A stretch of 64,000 nucleotides of DNA from Clostridia bacterium (GCA_910574255.1 CAJTAK010000003.1:1-64000); one strand, 5' to 3'; shown: positions 8,947-18,160, counted from the first letter of the stretch. The notes: generated from the sequence alone by a model not told the origin. Numbers and translations are program-made.

Positions 8947-10473
8947 TCAAAATTTAAACATATTAGAAAACATATACATCCCTGCTGCTGTCAGGAAAAG
9001 TATAGCTGCAATCCCGATTCCTGCAAATATCCGCCGAAATACCGTAGGCTGCTCCAGACATTTCTCCATATAAATCCCCAGATAAATGGCTCCCAGCATG
9101 GCTGTCGGCACAATATACCGAAAGTCCATGGTGCATCCATAAGGCAGGCGGATATTTAAAATCAGGTGATTTAGATAAATCCAGAGCCAAAGCCCGGGAA
9201 GCCCCAGGAACAGAAACTGTGCCCTTATGGATTTCCCCACTGTCTTCTCCTTCCATCCCTGAACGCAGACTGCAACAGCAGAAAACACAGCCTGTACCAC
9301 CAGAATCAGATTGCAGACAATCAATACTGCCGCCGGCCATTCCTCTACGTGATGGTATTCAAATTCCCCTACTACTGCCGACTTTATCAGGTAAAAGTTC
9401 AAATTGTATTCTTCAAAGGGATTCAGATAAACAGGCGACAATAACCTGGAAACAGGGAAGAGCAGAAAACGTTCCGCAAATCCATGATCCCCACAGTAAA
9501 CATTATCTCCCGGCTGCAGCACAAAGTTCAGCCCCTGCCCAAACAGCAGATAATTCCGAATGGGATAATACAGGCCAATGGGCATAGAAATACAGGCAAA
9601 TACCACAAATTGAAGGATCAATGGCTTCCATGTATTATCCTTAATAGCTCTTATAAGCTTCACAAGCATAAACATCCCCGTAAAGGCTGCAAAAAGGGCA
9701 CAGGAGATCTTCGTAAAGATTCCAAATCCAAACCCCAGGGCCAAAAAGATAATGTTTCCATAGCTGGGATTTTTAAACCATCGAATCGTGTACAGAATGA
9801 TCCATGTCATGAAAAATGTCACCAGAGCATCATTGTTGACCCATCCGCCAAGCATATAATGAACCGGCAAAAAGGCACAGACAGAGAGGGCAATCACTGC
9901 TGCTGTCCTTCCCAGATTCAGCTCCTTTAAAATCTTTCTGGCTGTCAGCAGAGTAAAGCAGGCAGCCGTGCAGGAAATGATTTTAGCGCTTTCAAAGAGG
10001 TAAACCTCATCTGTAATATGGAGCACCTTCCCAGTCACCTTCATAGCACACGCTGCCAGAATATGAAACAAAGGCGGATGATAATATTGTCCCTTGTTCT
10101 CCAGCGGAAGCGCCCCTGTCTCAAATATTTTCAGAACATAGGAGGCATGTCCATAGTATCCTACTGTGGTAATCTCCCCCAGATCGTGGTAGGCCGTATA
10201 GGAAGGTTTGTAGAGCACAAATCCAATCCGCATCACAAGACCTGCCAAAAGAATAACAGAAACCAGCCCTTTGTAAGTCAAGCGCTTACAAAAGGCCAGA
10301 ATCATAACACCTATTCCTATTAATATCATCAGATGCCATAAAATGGGCTGGATTAGATCTCTGTCATTTAAAATCCCCTTTTTCATAAAGGTCCAGAATA
10401 ACAGAACAATAGCCGCAAGCGTGATCCCTTCCAGCGCAAACTCCTGCCCAAAAGCTATAAGCCTCTTTTTCAT
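8947..10473 (-). CDS. Polytopic membrane glycosyltransferase (GT39/ArnT-like)
   Basis: A 508-residue integral membrane protein with about eleven hydrophobic segments. An N-terminal acidic motif in the first extracellular loop ('YHDLGEI', near 96) followed by a His-containing 'YYHPPLFHIL' resembles lipid-phosphate-sugar dependent glycosyltransferases (PMT_2/GT39 fold). These enzymes transfer sugars from polyprenyl-phosphate carriers to surface polymers or proteins. It is 14 bases downstream of galE, which makes UDP-galactose, so joint work in cell-surface glycosylation is likely. Acceptor and sugar are unknown. Confidence 0.75.
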   Translation of the reverse strand: MKKRLIAFGQEFALEGITLAAIVLLFWTFMKKGILNDRDLIQPILWHLMILIGIGVMILAFCKRLTYKGLVSVILLAGLVMRIGFVLYKPSYTAYHDLGEITTVGYYGHASYVLKIFETGALPLENKGQYYHPPLFHILAACAMKVTGKVLHITDEVYLFESAKIISCTAACFTLLTARKILKELNLGRTAAVIALSVCAFLPVHYMLGGWVNNDALVTFFMTWIILYTIRWFKNPSYGNIIFLALGFGFGIFTKISCALFAAFTGMFMLVKLIRAIKDNTWKPLILQFVVFACISMPIGLYYPIRNYLLFGQGLNFVLQPGDNVYCGDHGFAERFLLFPVSRLLSPVYLNPFEEYNLNFYLIKSAVVGEFEYHHVEEWPAAVLIVCNLILVVQAVFSAVAVCVQGWKEKTVGKSIRAQFLFLGLPGLWLWIYLNHLILNIRLPYGCTMDFRYIVPTAMLGAIYLGIYMEKCLEQPTVFRRIFAGIGIAAILFLTAAGMYMFSNMFKF

Positions 10474-10487
10474 TTCTGTTATTCTCT

Positions 10488-11504
10488 CTATTCCTCATAC
10501 CCATTTGGATTCATAGACTGCCACTTCCAGGAATCGGCACACATCTCTTCAATTCCATTCTCTGCTTCCCAGCCGAGCTCTGCCTTAGCCTTGGCCGGAT
10601 CCGCATAGCAGGCAGCAATGTCACCCGGGCGACGGGGCTTCACTGCATAGGGAATCTTCTTACCGCAGGCTTTTTCAAAGGCATGTACTACGTCCAGTAC
10701 GCTATAGCCCTTGCCGGTACCCAGGTTATAGATGAGAACGCCTTGTTTCTCTTCCAGCTTCTTAATAGCCGCCACATGGCCTTTCGCCAGATCCACTACA
10801 TGAATGTAGTCACGCACGCCTGTTCCGTCGGGTGTGTCGTAATCGTCTCCGAATACGCCCAGACACTCCAGCTTGCCGATAGCCACTTGTGCCACATAAG
10901 GAACCAGATTGTTGGGAATTCCCTTGGGATCTTCACCAATGAGGCCGCTCTTGTGTGCTCCGATGGGGTTGAAATAGCGGAGAAGAATCACATTCCACTC
11001 CGGATCGGATACATGGATATCCTCCAATACCTGCTCCAGCATACCCTTTGTCTGTCCGTAGGGATTGGTGATCTTTCCTTTGGGGCATTCCTCGGTAATG
11101 GGAATAAAGGCCGGATCTCCATATACGGTAGCGGAGGAGCTGAATACGATATTCTTTACATTGTGGTTGCGCATCACATCACAGAGCACTAGGGTTCCTG
11201 CGATGTTATTGTAGTAGTACTCAATAGGCTTTGCCACGGACTCGCCTACTGCCTTCAGTCCTGCAAAATGAATAACAGAATCAATCTGCTCTTTCTCAAA
11301 AATCTTGTTGAGCGCTTCCCGATCCAAAATATCCGCCTCATAGAATACGGGCTTCTTTCCTGTGATCTGCTCGATCCGATCCATGGACTTTCTGCTGGCA
11401 TTATACAGATTATCCACCACTACTACCTCATAGCCTGCCTCCAAAAGCTCCACGCAGGTGTGGCTTCCGATAAAGCCTGCGCCGCCTGTCACTAGAATTG
11501 CCAT
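10488..11504 (-). CDS. galE: UDP-glucose 4-epimerase GalE
   Basis: Interconverts UDP-glucose and UDP-galactose with bound NAD (Leloir pathway and surface polymer supply). The 338-residue protein opens with the Rossmann motif '[11 protein letters not shown]', has the SDR catalytic Ser region ('FSSSATVYG') and the YxxxK motif in 'NPYGQTKGM', and ends with the usual '[13 protein letters not shown]' region. The ATG at 11504 has AAGGAGG nine bases upstream; a longer frame to 11630 is open but does not match the family. Confidence 0.96.
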   Translation of the reverse strand: MAILVTGGAGFIGSHTCVELLEAGYEVVVVDNLYNASRKSMDRIEQITGKKPVFYEADILDREALNKIFEKEQIDSVIHFAGLKAVGESVAKPIEYYYNNIAGTLVLCDVMRNHNVKNIVFSSSATVYGDPAFIPITEECPKGKITNPYGQTKGMLEQVLEDIHVSDPEWNVILLRYFNPIGAHKSGLIGEDPKGIPNNLVPYVAQVAIGKLECLGVFGDDYDTPDGTGVRDYIHVVDLAKGHVAAIKKLEEKQGVLIYNLGTGKGYSVLDVVHAFEKACGKKIPYAVKPRRPGDIAACYADPAKAKAELGWEAENGIEEMCADSWKWQSMNPNGYEE

Positions 11505-11689
11505 AAACTTTTTCCTCCTTATACGCTGTCCGGATTTTGTTCGCTTTGTGTTGAAACTCCTGCAGCTGCTTTGTACCCTCGCAGTTACAAATTCCTTTCT
11601 AAATATAGCATGGTTTTGAAACAGGTGCAAGAGAGTTACATCCCGATTTTCTATGAAAATGAAATTTTAGATTCTTTACTGATTTCATC

Positions 11690-11726
11690 AAAAAGCGGCA
11701 TCCGCTTTATGCAAATGCCGCTTTTT
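11690..11726. terminator. Strong hairpin between galE and the next upstream gene
   Basis: A perfect 12-base stem (AAAAAGCGGCAT / ATGCCGCTTTTT) with a 13-base loop, flanked by A/T tracts on both sides, so it can act on either strand. It most likely stops minus-strand transcription coming from the 362-residue gene at 12028-13116. Confidence 0.75.
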
Positions 11727-12027
11727 CTATTCTGGCTACTAATGCAGATATTCTTCCTTTAGAAGCCCCATGTGGCAGAGTTTCAACAAAGCATATTTTA
11801 TAAAGAGAATCTTTCTAAGTATTCCATTCATCAGTCAATCCGAACGAATGCCATTCTTATATAAAAGTCCATGGCAAAAAAGGTTCTCTGCTCCTCTTGT
11901 TAAAGTAATCCATTGAAAGCTCTGTACATATCTGATTTCTGCCGTGCCCCTTCCATGTATGTTCTGTCTTAAAGATATATATCTTTTCTTTGTTCGTCGT
12001 TTTCATCGAAAATCTGTCAATTGCAAA
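11727..12027. other. Gene-free stretch with a degenerate repeat copy
   Basis: About 300 bases downstream of the 12028-13116 gene. It contains one copy (11846-11881) of a roughly 36-base sequence that recurs at 13268-13303; otherwise I see nothing coding. Confidence 0.5.
11846..11881. repeat. Direct repeat, copy 1
   Basis: About 36 bases sharing 'GAATGCCATTCTT', 'AAAGTCCATG' and 'CAAAAAA' with 13268-13303 in the same orientation. The pair brackets the 362-residue gene: each copy lies downstream of a minus-strand gene. Confidence 0.6.
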
Positions 12028-13116
12028 TTATCTCTTTACCTGATCCACAATTTTCAAAAGCTTATCACATGCATTATATGCTTTTTGATATTGCGGCAAC
12101 AATCTGGCTGCAACTTCGGGTGCCTGATATGCCGCCTGCTGAATGCCTTTTATTTCCAGTCCAAAGTTATGCTTGCATATTGCCGCATCCATCAAAATGT
12201 GACTGTTAGGTTTACCATTTGTATATGCTTCACAGTTGATTGGAATTCCGGACTGCATCATCGCTTCCATTTCTTCAGTGATTCCATCCATATTTTCTTT
12301 CAATGTCTGCTCTGCTTGAAGATCTTCCGGAGAAGAAACTTCTTTCCTGTCTTCTGAGCCAAAAGCCTCCAATAAGATATCGTCCGTATATCCTTTAATT
12401 CTGGCCTTTATCAATTCCGGATCTTCCTCTTCTTCTTCCTGAACCCGAAGTTTCGATTCCACCAAAATAACATTGCCGTTTTCATCAAGCATCCATCCCC
12501 ATTTTCCCTCGCCGCTTATCGTCAGCTTGTTCATATCTTCCGGAAGTATCGTAATACCTCCAATCAATGCGGCTGCCCAATCTTCGGAAGAAAATACATT
12601 CATCTCCGTCAAATCACACAAAAAGTAGTATGTATCTTCCTCCGTCATATGCCGTACATCGTACTTATTTCTTAAATATGCAATTTGCTGCTCTGTAAGA
12701 GTATCGCTCCCGTCCCCATCCAAACATATCTGTTTGTTGTCGAACATTCTTTTCTTATCGGCTTCTGTCAATTCCAAAGCCAAAAGTTTCTGCACATATT
12801 CCCATTTTCTTTCTCTGAGTGCTTTTTCCTCTGCTGATTCTTCCGATGTCTGGCCCTGAATTCGTTCCAAAAAAAGGGCATACTCCTGTTTGCTTTTTTG
12901 AACGGAAGCCTCTGCCTTTGGTATAATCTCCTGTTCAGCTTTGACAACTCCTGAACCAACTATTTTTTTCTCATCAGATTCCCTCTTCCCTGTTCCCGAA
13001 TTCAGGAATCCTATTGTTGATTGGGACATTTTGTTTTCATTTTGTACCATTGTCTGTAATAAACCAATACTTCCCATTTTATATGGAGAATTCTTTAAGC
13101 CGCCAATAGTATTCAT
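12028..13116 (-). CDS. Unrecognised 362-residue protein
   Basis: I do not recognise this family. It has no signal peptide and no membrane segment. The N-terminal third is Ser/Lys-rich and probably disordered, residues about 70-130 are charged and helical ('EESAEEKALRERKWEYVQKL'), and there is an acidic run near 230 (VQEEEEEDPEL). A middle part with 'TLTEQQIAYLRNKYDV' and 'DENGNVILVESK' looks folded. The ATG at 13116 has AGGAAAGGA upstream. Flanked by a direct repeat and by a secreted protein gene on the same strand, with nothing in context to name a role. Confidence 0.6.
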   Translation of the reverse strand: MNTIGGLKNSPYKMGSIGLLQTMVQNENKMSQSTIGFLNSGTGKRESDEKKIVGSGVVKAEQEIIPKAEASVQKSKQEYALFLERIQGQTSEESAEEKALRERKWEYVQKLLALELTEADKKRMFDNKQICLDGDGSDTLTEQQIAYLRNKYDVRHMTEEDTYYFLCDLTEMNVFSSEDWAAALIGGITILPEDMNKLTISGEGKWGWMLDENGNVILVESKLRVQEEEEEDPELIKARIKGYTDDILLEAFGSEDRKEVSSPEDLQAEQTLKENMDGITEEMEAMMQSGIPINCEAYTNGKPNSHILMDAAICKHNFGLEIKGIQQAAYQAPEVAARLLPQYQKAYNACDKLLKIVDQVKR

Positions 13117-13267
13117 TTTTTATGTTCCTTTCCTGATATTTATGCATTGCCATCCGCCGGAAAAAAATATATAATTTCTTTCTGTCAGCAGATGGCAATT
13201 TAAATTTACTTACCTGTGATTATCTTCACTAAAATTTCTTATGCTTCATCTGGCAATCGTTTCACAT

Positions 13268-13303
13268 GAATGCCATTCTTTATTAAAGTCCATGACAAAA
13301 AAA
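13268..13303. repeat. Direct repeat, copy 2
   Basis: Second copy of the 36-base sequence at 11846-11881, about 75 bases downstream of the stop of the small secreted protein gene. Confidence 0.6.
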
Positions 13304-13378
13304 CTCTTTACATAGCAATTTACAAGTCTACATCTGAAAGGGAATTTATATCTTAACTTTTTCATTGAAGTGACAAAA

Positions 13379-13834
13379 CTATTGTGCACGAAGATATCCC
13401 CATAATGGAATACCCGTAGTATCTGCTGCACTGTAACATACAAGCCGCCAGCTACCCGGGTTATCATTTTTTACCATAATATCCGTAGAAAACATGCTTG
13501 AGCTAGGTAAACTTCCGGATTTAACATATTCTCCGTTTACGTACAGCTTATAGTTGGTATACGATCCACGATCTATATAAACTTTAACATAAAAAGCATC
13601 ATAATTTCCAGTCCTATATTCCGTTGCCGCTTTTCCTGACAAAGCTCCGTTTGCCCACTGGCTATTTCCTTTTATTGTTGTGTAATAGGTACCATGTTTT
13701 CCCGTTATACTGTCGCCTGGATAAACTTCAGTCTCAACAAGCACCGGAGATCTTCCATTAGCCGCTGATGTTGAAAAGCCCATTGTCAGCATCAAAACCA
13801 TTATCATCACTAAACTTAATAAACGTTTCCTCAT
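13379..13834 (-). CDS. Small secreted protein, unknown function
   Basis: A 151-residue protein with a clear signal peptide (MRKRLLSLVMIMVLMLTMGF, cleavage likely after 'STSAA') and about 125 mature residues rich in Gly, Tyr, Ser and Thr, with a beta-strand look ('AFYVKVYIDRGSYTNYKLYV'). No catalytic motif and no lipobox or membrane anchor. The ATG has AGAGGAA upstream. Its upstream region shares a 15-base element with the promoter of the adjacent BlaI/M56 unit, so it may be an output of that sensor pair. I cannot name the family. Confidence 0.65.
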   Translation of the reverse strand: MRKRLLSLVMIMVLMLTMGFSTSAANGRSPVLVETEVYPGDSITGKHGTYYTTIKGNSQWANGALSGKAATEYRTGNYDAFYVKVYIDRGSYTNYKLYVNGEYVKSGSLPSSSMFSTDIMVKNDNPGSWRLVCYSAADTTGIPLWGYLRAQ

Positions 13835-13936
13835 TAAAAATTCCTCTCTTTCCTTTTGTATTTTAAAAGCTATCCCCTCTCACCATGTATTATTTACATT
13901 ACCCCCTTTTTGAATTGTATTTAATGTACTACTTAT

Positions 13937-13951
13937 TTATAATACATTTTC
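13937..13951 (-). promoter_or_regulatory. 15-base element shared with the M56/BlaI promoter
   Basis: On the minus strand GAAAATGTATTATAA, identical to 15798-15812 where it overlaps the -10 box and operator of the M56 gene. Here it lies about 105 bases upstream of the secreted protein start, suggesting common control. Confidence 0.5.
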
Positions 13952-14000
13952 ACATTTTTGTAATCCCCTATAATATAAAGCATCTTAACCAACTCATTTA

Positions 14001-14369
14001 TTAAATCAACTTCCTCAATTCCTCTGCCTCTTCTTCCGTCAGCTTTTCTCCTCCGGTAAAAGCGACGACAAAGCTATAAAGAGATCCCTCAAAGGTCTCC
14101 CTTACCAGCTTTCTTGTCCAGTTCTGAATGTGCTCTTCTTTTGTACACATTGGAAAATAGACTTGATACACCTTTCCTCTCTCCGAGCCAATCAAGCCTG
14201 CTTTTTGCATGTTGAGCAAATACGTATTCAAAGTCTGCTTCTTCCAGTTTTTCTTCCATACTTCATTTGCATGATCTAGAATCTCCCGGAAAGAAAGCGG
14301 TTCCTCTGATTGCCACAATAATTCCATAATTTCTTTTTCTGTATGTGATAATCCAAAATTTTTATCCAC
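14001..14369 (-). CDS. BlaI/MecI-family repressor (first pair)
   Basis: A 122-residue winged-helix repressor of the Penicillinase_R family: N-terminal DNA-binding domain (about 1-75, with 'LSHTEKEIMELLW' and 'KKQTLNTYLLNMQKAGLI') and a C-terminal dimerisation helix region ('GEKLTEEEAEELRKLI'). Starts at GTG 14369, with TAGGAG eight bases upstream. In BlaI systems the repressor is released when the partner M56 metalloprotease senses a cell-wall signal. Here the repressor gene follows the protease gene, the reverse of the second pair in this window. No beta-lactamase gene is nearby. Confidence 0.9.
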   Translation of the reverse strand: MDKNFGLSHTEKEIMELLWQSEEPLSFREILDHANEVWKKNWKKQTLNTYLLNMQKAGLIGSERGKVYQVYFPMCTKEEHIQNWTRKLVRETFEGSLYSFVVAFTGGEKLTEEEAEELRKLI

Positions 14370-14448
14370 TCTAATTACTCCTACTTTTGAAGTATCTGAT
14401 AGAGGTTTAAAACCTTTACCAGATACCTCAAATCAAAATTTAATATTA

Positions 14449-15732
14449 TTAATGTATGCACTTCTGACAAGTAATCACATTAATCACATCACCAATTTTA
14501 AACGAACCACACTTTGTACATTTCTTTGCATCCCAGTAAGTAATTGTACATCCTCCACTGCTATTTTTTTTATGCTCTGAATATTTGCCATCCTTATATA
14601 CGTGAGAGCAGGCTCCTTTTACTTCTAACTCATAATCTCTTATCTCTTCAATTGTTCCGTCTGAATTCACCCAAAAACAATCATATAAAAGAGGTTCTGC
14701 ATTAATATCTTCCGTTTCAAAACAACGTTCCACCTCAATATCCGGATTATATTCTGAAAATTCCATAGTCTGCGGCGGCACATAAGCCAACGCCGTCAAA
14801 CTGCCTGTTAAAAATACAACAGCCGAAGCCAAAACTGCCAAACATGTTTTTTGTTTTCTCTTTTCTTTCATCTCTAAGATTCTCCTCCTTAAAACTTTTT
14901 CATTCCGCCCCAGAAAACTTACTGCCAACCTCTCCTCTTTCTTTACTTTTCGTGCTGCCACATCAATCAGCAGAGAGCTGTACTTCTTCCTCAATTCTTC
15001 ATCCCATTCCCCAACAAGACTCCTGTCACAGCAAAGCTCTCTCATTACGGAAAGCTCATGGTACAGGATATAACTTAAGGGATTAAACCAGTGCAATGCA
15101 ATAACAAGCTGTCCAAGCAGTTCCACAATCAAATCCCGATGCTGAATGTGAATCAATTCATGAAGCAGCATTAACTGACAAGACTGGTCTCCGGAATCCG
15201 CCTCCCACATAGCCGGAAATATAATTGTCGGCTTAAAAATTCCAATTGTCATAGGTGTTTCACATTCCCGAGAGCACACCAATTGTACCTTTGCAGAAAT
15301 ATCACGTTCCCTTTTCACTTGGTCAAACTGAGCCTGCAGCTTCGACGGCACCGGTTCCTTTCCGCAAGACAGGAGAAGCTTTCTTGCCTTTTTATACCGC
15401 AGCAGACTTCTGACCATAAGGATCAGAAAAATGACAGCCATACATAACATACAGAGCCGCAGCAATTGAATCCTTATTCCCACATAAGTTTGTTGTCCTC
15501 TCATAATAATTATGCTATTTGGATCCAATACCTGTCCCAAATCTTTTTCCGGAAAAGAAATCATCCGTTCTGCAAATTCTAAAATACAGTACTTGAATCT
15601 GAAAAGCGGAACCAAAAAGAAGAACACAGCCAGCTTTAAAATGAAATATCTGCATCCGGAGGAAATATGTCTCTTCAGTGTCAGGCACATAAGCCCATAT
15701 AATAAAACAACAACGCTTCCGGATAGAGACAT
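14449..15732 (-). CDS. BlaR1-like M56 family metalloprotease/sensor (first pair)
   Basis: Membrane signal-transducing protease of about 427 residues. Several N-terminal membrane helices precede the zinc motif 'LLHELIHIQHRD' (HELIH near 190), and another helix lies near 300 ('LAVLASAVVFLTGSLTALAY'). The extracellular tail has no penicillin-binding domain; instead it ends in a Cys-rich segment with two CxxC pairs ('KKCTKCGSF', 'TCQKCIH'), like a small zinc ribbon. The ATG at 15732 has no ribosome binding site; AAGGAGG lies at 15774-15780, eight bases before an in-frame ATC at 15765, and the eleven extra codons match family N-termini. The real start may be that ATC. Confidence 0.85.
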   Translation of the reverse strand: MSLSGSVVVLLYGLMCLTLKRHISSGCRYFILKLAVFFFLVPLFRFKYCILEFAERMISFPEKDLGQVLDPNSIIIMRGQQTYVGIRIQLLRLCMLCMAVIFLILMVRSLLRYKKARKLLLSCGKEPVPSKLQAQFDQVKRERDISAKVQLVCSRECETPMTIGIFKPTIIFPAMWEADSGDQSCQLMLLHELIHIQHRDLIVELLGQLVIALHWFNPLSYILYHELSVMRELCCDRSLVGEWDEELRKKYSSLLIDVAARKVKKEERLAVSFLGRNEKVLRRRILEMKEKRKQKTCLAVLASAVVFLTGSLTALAYVPPQTMEFSEYNPDIEVERCFETEDINAEPLLYDCFWVNSDGTIEEIRDYELEVKGACSHVYKDGKYSEHKKNSSGGCTITYWDAKKCTKCGSFKIGDVINVITCQKCIH

Positions 15733-15790
15733 TACAAGCAGCGGGTTGCTTCGTATCAGGTCGATCTTTTACGCCTCCTTCTATTCGTAT

Positions 15791-15828
15791 TTTATACTTA
15801 TAATACATTTTCTCCCGTCAATCGTCAA
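15791..15828 (-). promoter_or_regulatory. Promoter and BlaI-type operator of the first M56/BlaI unit
   Basis: Minus-strand TTGACG (15823-15828), 17-base spacer, TATTAT (15800-15805). The 10-base core TATAAGTATA (15793-15802), also present twice at the second BlaI promoter, overlaps the -10 box, as expected for autorepression. Confidence 0.65.
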
Positions 15829-15836
15829 GCCCATTT

Positions 15837-16022
15837 GAGAAGATATACCCTGCTGGGCAGGCAGACTTCGTCCGGTAAGGTATGGATTTTTCCCTCTACT
15901 TGTGCTATGCTTACCCACAGTAAACCAAAAACCACCGTCACCATGAATGGTTCCCCCATCCGGCTCCCTTTATCGGGTGACGCTCAAGAATATTAAGATA
16001 CGATGAATAGGAATCCTAGACT
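15837..16022. other. Intergenic region with weak hairpin and a possible 39-codon frame
   Basis: Between the M56 promoter and the vanZ-like gene. It holds a 7-base inverted repeat (CGTCACC 15936-15942 / GGTGACG 15976-15982) and, on the minus strand, a short ATG frame (15944-15825) preceded by GGGGGAA that would give a 39-residue hydrophobic peptide. No identification; coding is doubtful. Confidence 0.3.
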
Positions 16023-16544
16023 ATGCGATACTTAAAACCCATTTTAAAACCCTTTTCTTTCCTGCCGGCTCTGTTTATGCTGTACGTGATCTTCCAGTTC
16101 TCCGCACAGCCCGGTGAGGTTTCCGGGAACTTAAGCTGGAGGGCTACCCATAAGCTTCTGGAGATTACCTGTGAATCCTTTGAGACCGGATGGAATTCGG
16201 CGGAACTTAATCTCTATACGGAAATGCTGCATCCCTATGTACGCAAGCTCGCCCATGTGACGGAATATTTTCTGCTGGCAGTCTGTGTGTCTTTTCCCCT
16301 GTATGTCTACGGACTGCGGGGAATTGCTTTGACCATATTGGCCGGCGGTTTCTGTGTGGCCTGCGCCTGTCTGGATGAATACCACCAGTCCTTTGTGGCC
16401 GGGCGGGGACCCTCCAAGCGGGATGTTATGATCGACAGTATCGGGATCTTAATTGGTATCATTCTTGTTCGAATTGTCTGCTTTATCGGACGGATTACGG
16501 TATTTCGGGAACGAAAACCCAAAAGGAAACGGGTACGGAGGTGA
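16023..16544 (+). CDS. VanZ-like family membrane protein
   Basis: A 173-residue protein with four predicted membrane helices and family features: 'FQFSAQPG' after helix one, 'RKLAHVTEYFLLA' and 'LDEYHQSFVAGRGPSKRDVMIDSIG'. VanZ proteins contribute to teicoplanin resistance in enterococci; most chromosomal homologues have no known role. The stop overlaps the ribosome binding site of the following PucR-type gene (start at 16549), so the two are probably translated from one message. Confidence 0.9.
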   Translation: MRYLKPILKPFSFLPALFMLYVIFQFSAQPGEVSGNLSWRATHKLLEITCESFETGWNSAELNLYTEMLHPYVRKLAHVTEYFLLAVCVSFPLYVYGLRGIALTILAGGFCVACACLDEYHQSFVAGRGPSKRDVMIDSIGILIGIILVRIVCFIGRITVFRERKPKRKRVRR

Positions 16545-16548
16545 AGCT

Positions 16549-18150
16549 ATGAGCGTAACGGTTGCAGATTTGTTAAAGCTGCCCTCTCTGCGGCAGGCAA
16601 AGGTCATTGCCGGACACAATGGCCTGTCCAGGATTGTCTCTTCTATCTCAGTCCTGGAATCCACGGATCCCGGCGTTCTGGTAGATGAAGTGTTTCCCCA
16701 GGGAGAATATTTTGGCAGTGAGATCGTCATTACGGGATTTTTAAATATGACGGAGGATGTGGAACGCCAGTATGTAAATTTGAAACGTCTGGCAGAAGGC
16801 GGCGAGGTAGGCTTAATCCTCTACTATGTAGGCGTTTACCTGAAAAAAGTGGATCAGCGGCTCATTGACTTTGCCGATGTAATGGATTTTGTTCTGATTG
16901 TTATGCCGGAGGGGGATGTAACTCTGCGCTATGGAGAGGCTATTTCTGATGTAATGGATCGCATCTATCGGGATCGGACTCATAATACGTCTCTGGTATC
17001 GGAGATTTTGGAGCGTGTCTCCAGGCTTCCTTCCCATCAGCGCTCCGTAAGCACCATTTTGAAAATGCTCAGTGATCGGATTTCCGCTTCTCTGATCCTC
17101 TGTGACTGTTCTTTAAAGATTCAATATCTCATTGCGTGGCCCCGTAATCAGGAAGCTGCTATTAAGAAAGGGATCGAATCATTAAATGGGCTTCCGGCAG
17201 ATCAGCAGTCTATGGCCTGTGATATTTTTCCTGACAGCCGCCTCTACCGCTTCTCCATTTCCTCAGACCCGGGTTCCGCACAGGAGCTCCTTGTTCTTCG
17301 AGAGGGCATACAGCCGGACAGCGAGATTCTTACTCAGCTAACGGATGTGGTGCGTTTGGGTGTCAATATCTGGGGCCGGAAATCCGAAGAGGCGGCCACA
17401 CACGAATTGATTCGTGCCATTCTTCAGGACGATCCCATTAAAATGCGTCAGCTGGCAAATATCTTCCATATTAATGTAGCTGATATTTATGAAATGTGGA
17501 TTCTGCGCTGCGAAGAAAATCAATTGGAACGCTTCCGCCGAGAGGGCCTTCCTCTGATTCAAGAGCATCTTGCCCATTATTGCCATACGGTAGTTGCCGA
17601 TTTGTATGAGGGCCACGCCGCAGCATTTATGGACTGGATCGAGCGCTCCCCCGAACGGGTGTCTGTCTCCCAGGATCTTTTGAAACGTTTGAAAGCTTTG
17701 GATTTTTCCTTATCCCTGACCCGGTGCTATCCCTTAAACAGCACCTCAGATGTGCGCCGTACCTTTCTGCTCCATCAGGAAGTTATCGAAACTGCTCTGC
17801 AGATCTGGCCAAGCCTTGGCTGTTATACCCTGCAGGAATTGGAATTTGCGGCTGAATGTCAGAAGATTCTGGCCGAAAGCGAAGCTGCCCTGTCCAATGC
17901 CCTGTCACCTCTTACAGCCCTAAAGCATGTGCATGAGGACAATATTCTTCTCCAAACCCTGGAGGTCTATCTATTGGACAGCAAAAGCAGCGTCTCTTCC
18001 TGTGCGGAGCTTCTATTCCTCCACAAAAATACGGTAAAATACCGCCTGAACCGTATCCGGGAGCTTCTTGGCTACCCTCTTGACAAGGCGCCGGAGCTGT
18101 TCACTCTTTATCGAGCCGCAGCTTTAAATCGTCTGGCTGCTTCCAAATAA
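16549..18150 (+). CDS. PucR-family transcriptional regulator
   Basis: A 533-residue regulator with an N-terminal PucR domain (about 1-125, beginning 'MSVTVADLLKLPSL'), a middle region and a C-terminal PucR-type helix-turn-helix (about 470-530; 'SCAELLFLHKNTVKYRLNRIRELLG'). PucR of Bacillus subtilis controls purine catabolism. The ATG at 16549 follows GGAGG; the frame is open upstream inside vanZ but has no site. The permease, DUF917 and hydantoinase genes downstream make it the probable regulator of that pathway, perhaps responding to a pathway intermediate. Confidence 0.9.
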   Translation: MSVTVADLLKLPSLRQAKVIAGHNGLSRIVSSISVLESTDPGVLVDEVFPQGEYFGSEIVITGFLNMTEDVERQYVNLKRLAEGGEVGLILYYVGVYLKKVDQRLIDFADVMDFVLIVMPEGDVTLRYGEAISDVMDRIYRDRTHNTSLVSEILERVSRLPSHQRSVSTILKMLSDRISASLILCDCSLKIQYLIAWPRNQEAAIKKGIESLNGLPADQQSMACDIFPDSRLYRFSISSDPGSAQELLVLREGIQPDSEILTQLTDVVRLGVNIWGRKSEEAATHELIRAILQDDPIKMRQLANIFHINVADIYEMWILRCEENQLERFRREGLPLIQEHLAHYCHTVVADLYEGHAAAFMDWIERSPERVSVSQDLLKRLKALDFSLSLTRCYPLNSTSDVRRTFLLHQEVIETALQIWPSLGCYTLQELEFAAECQKILAESEAALSNALSPLTALKHVHEDNILLQTLEVYLLDSKSSVSSCAELLFLHKNTVKYRLNRIRELLGYPLDKAPELFTLYRAAALNRLAASK

Positions 18151-18160
18151 TTTGATTTTC

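Noticed and set aside
11571..11762. 63-codon plus-strand frame upstream of galE
   Set aside because: It runs through a perfect terminator hairpin and has no ribosome binding site.
13246..13467. 73-codon minus-strand frame overlapping the end of the secreted protein gene
   Set aside because: Out of frame with the secreted protein and without a ribosome binding site; its last part is only the 36-base repeat.
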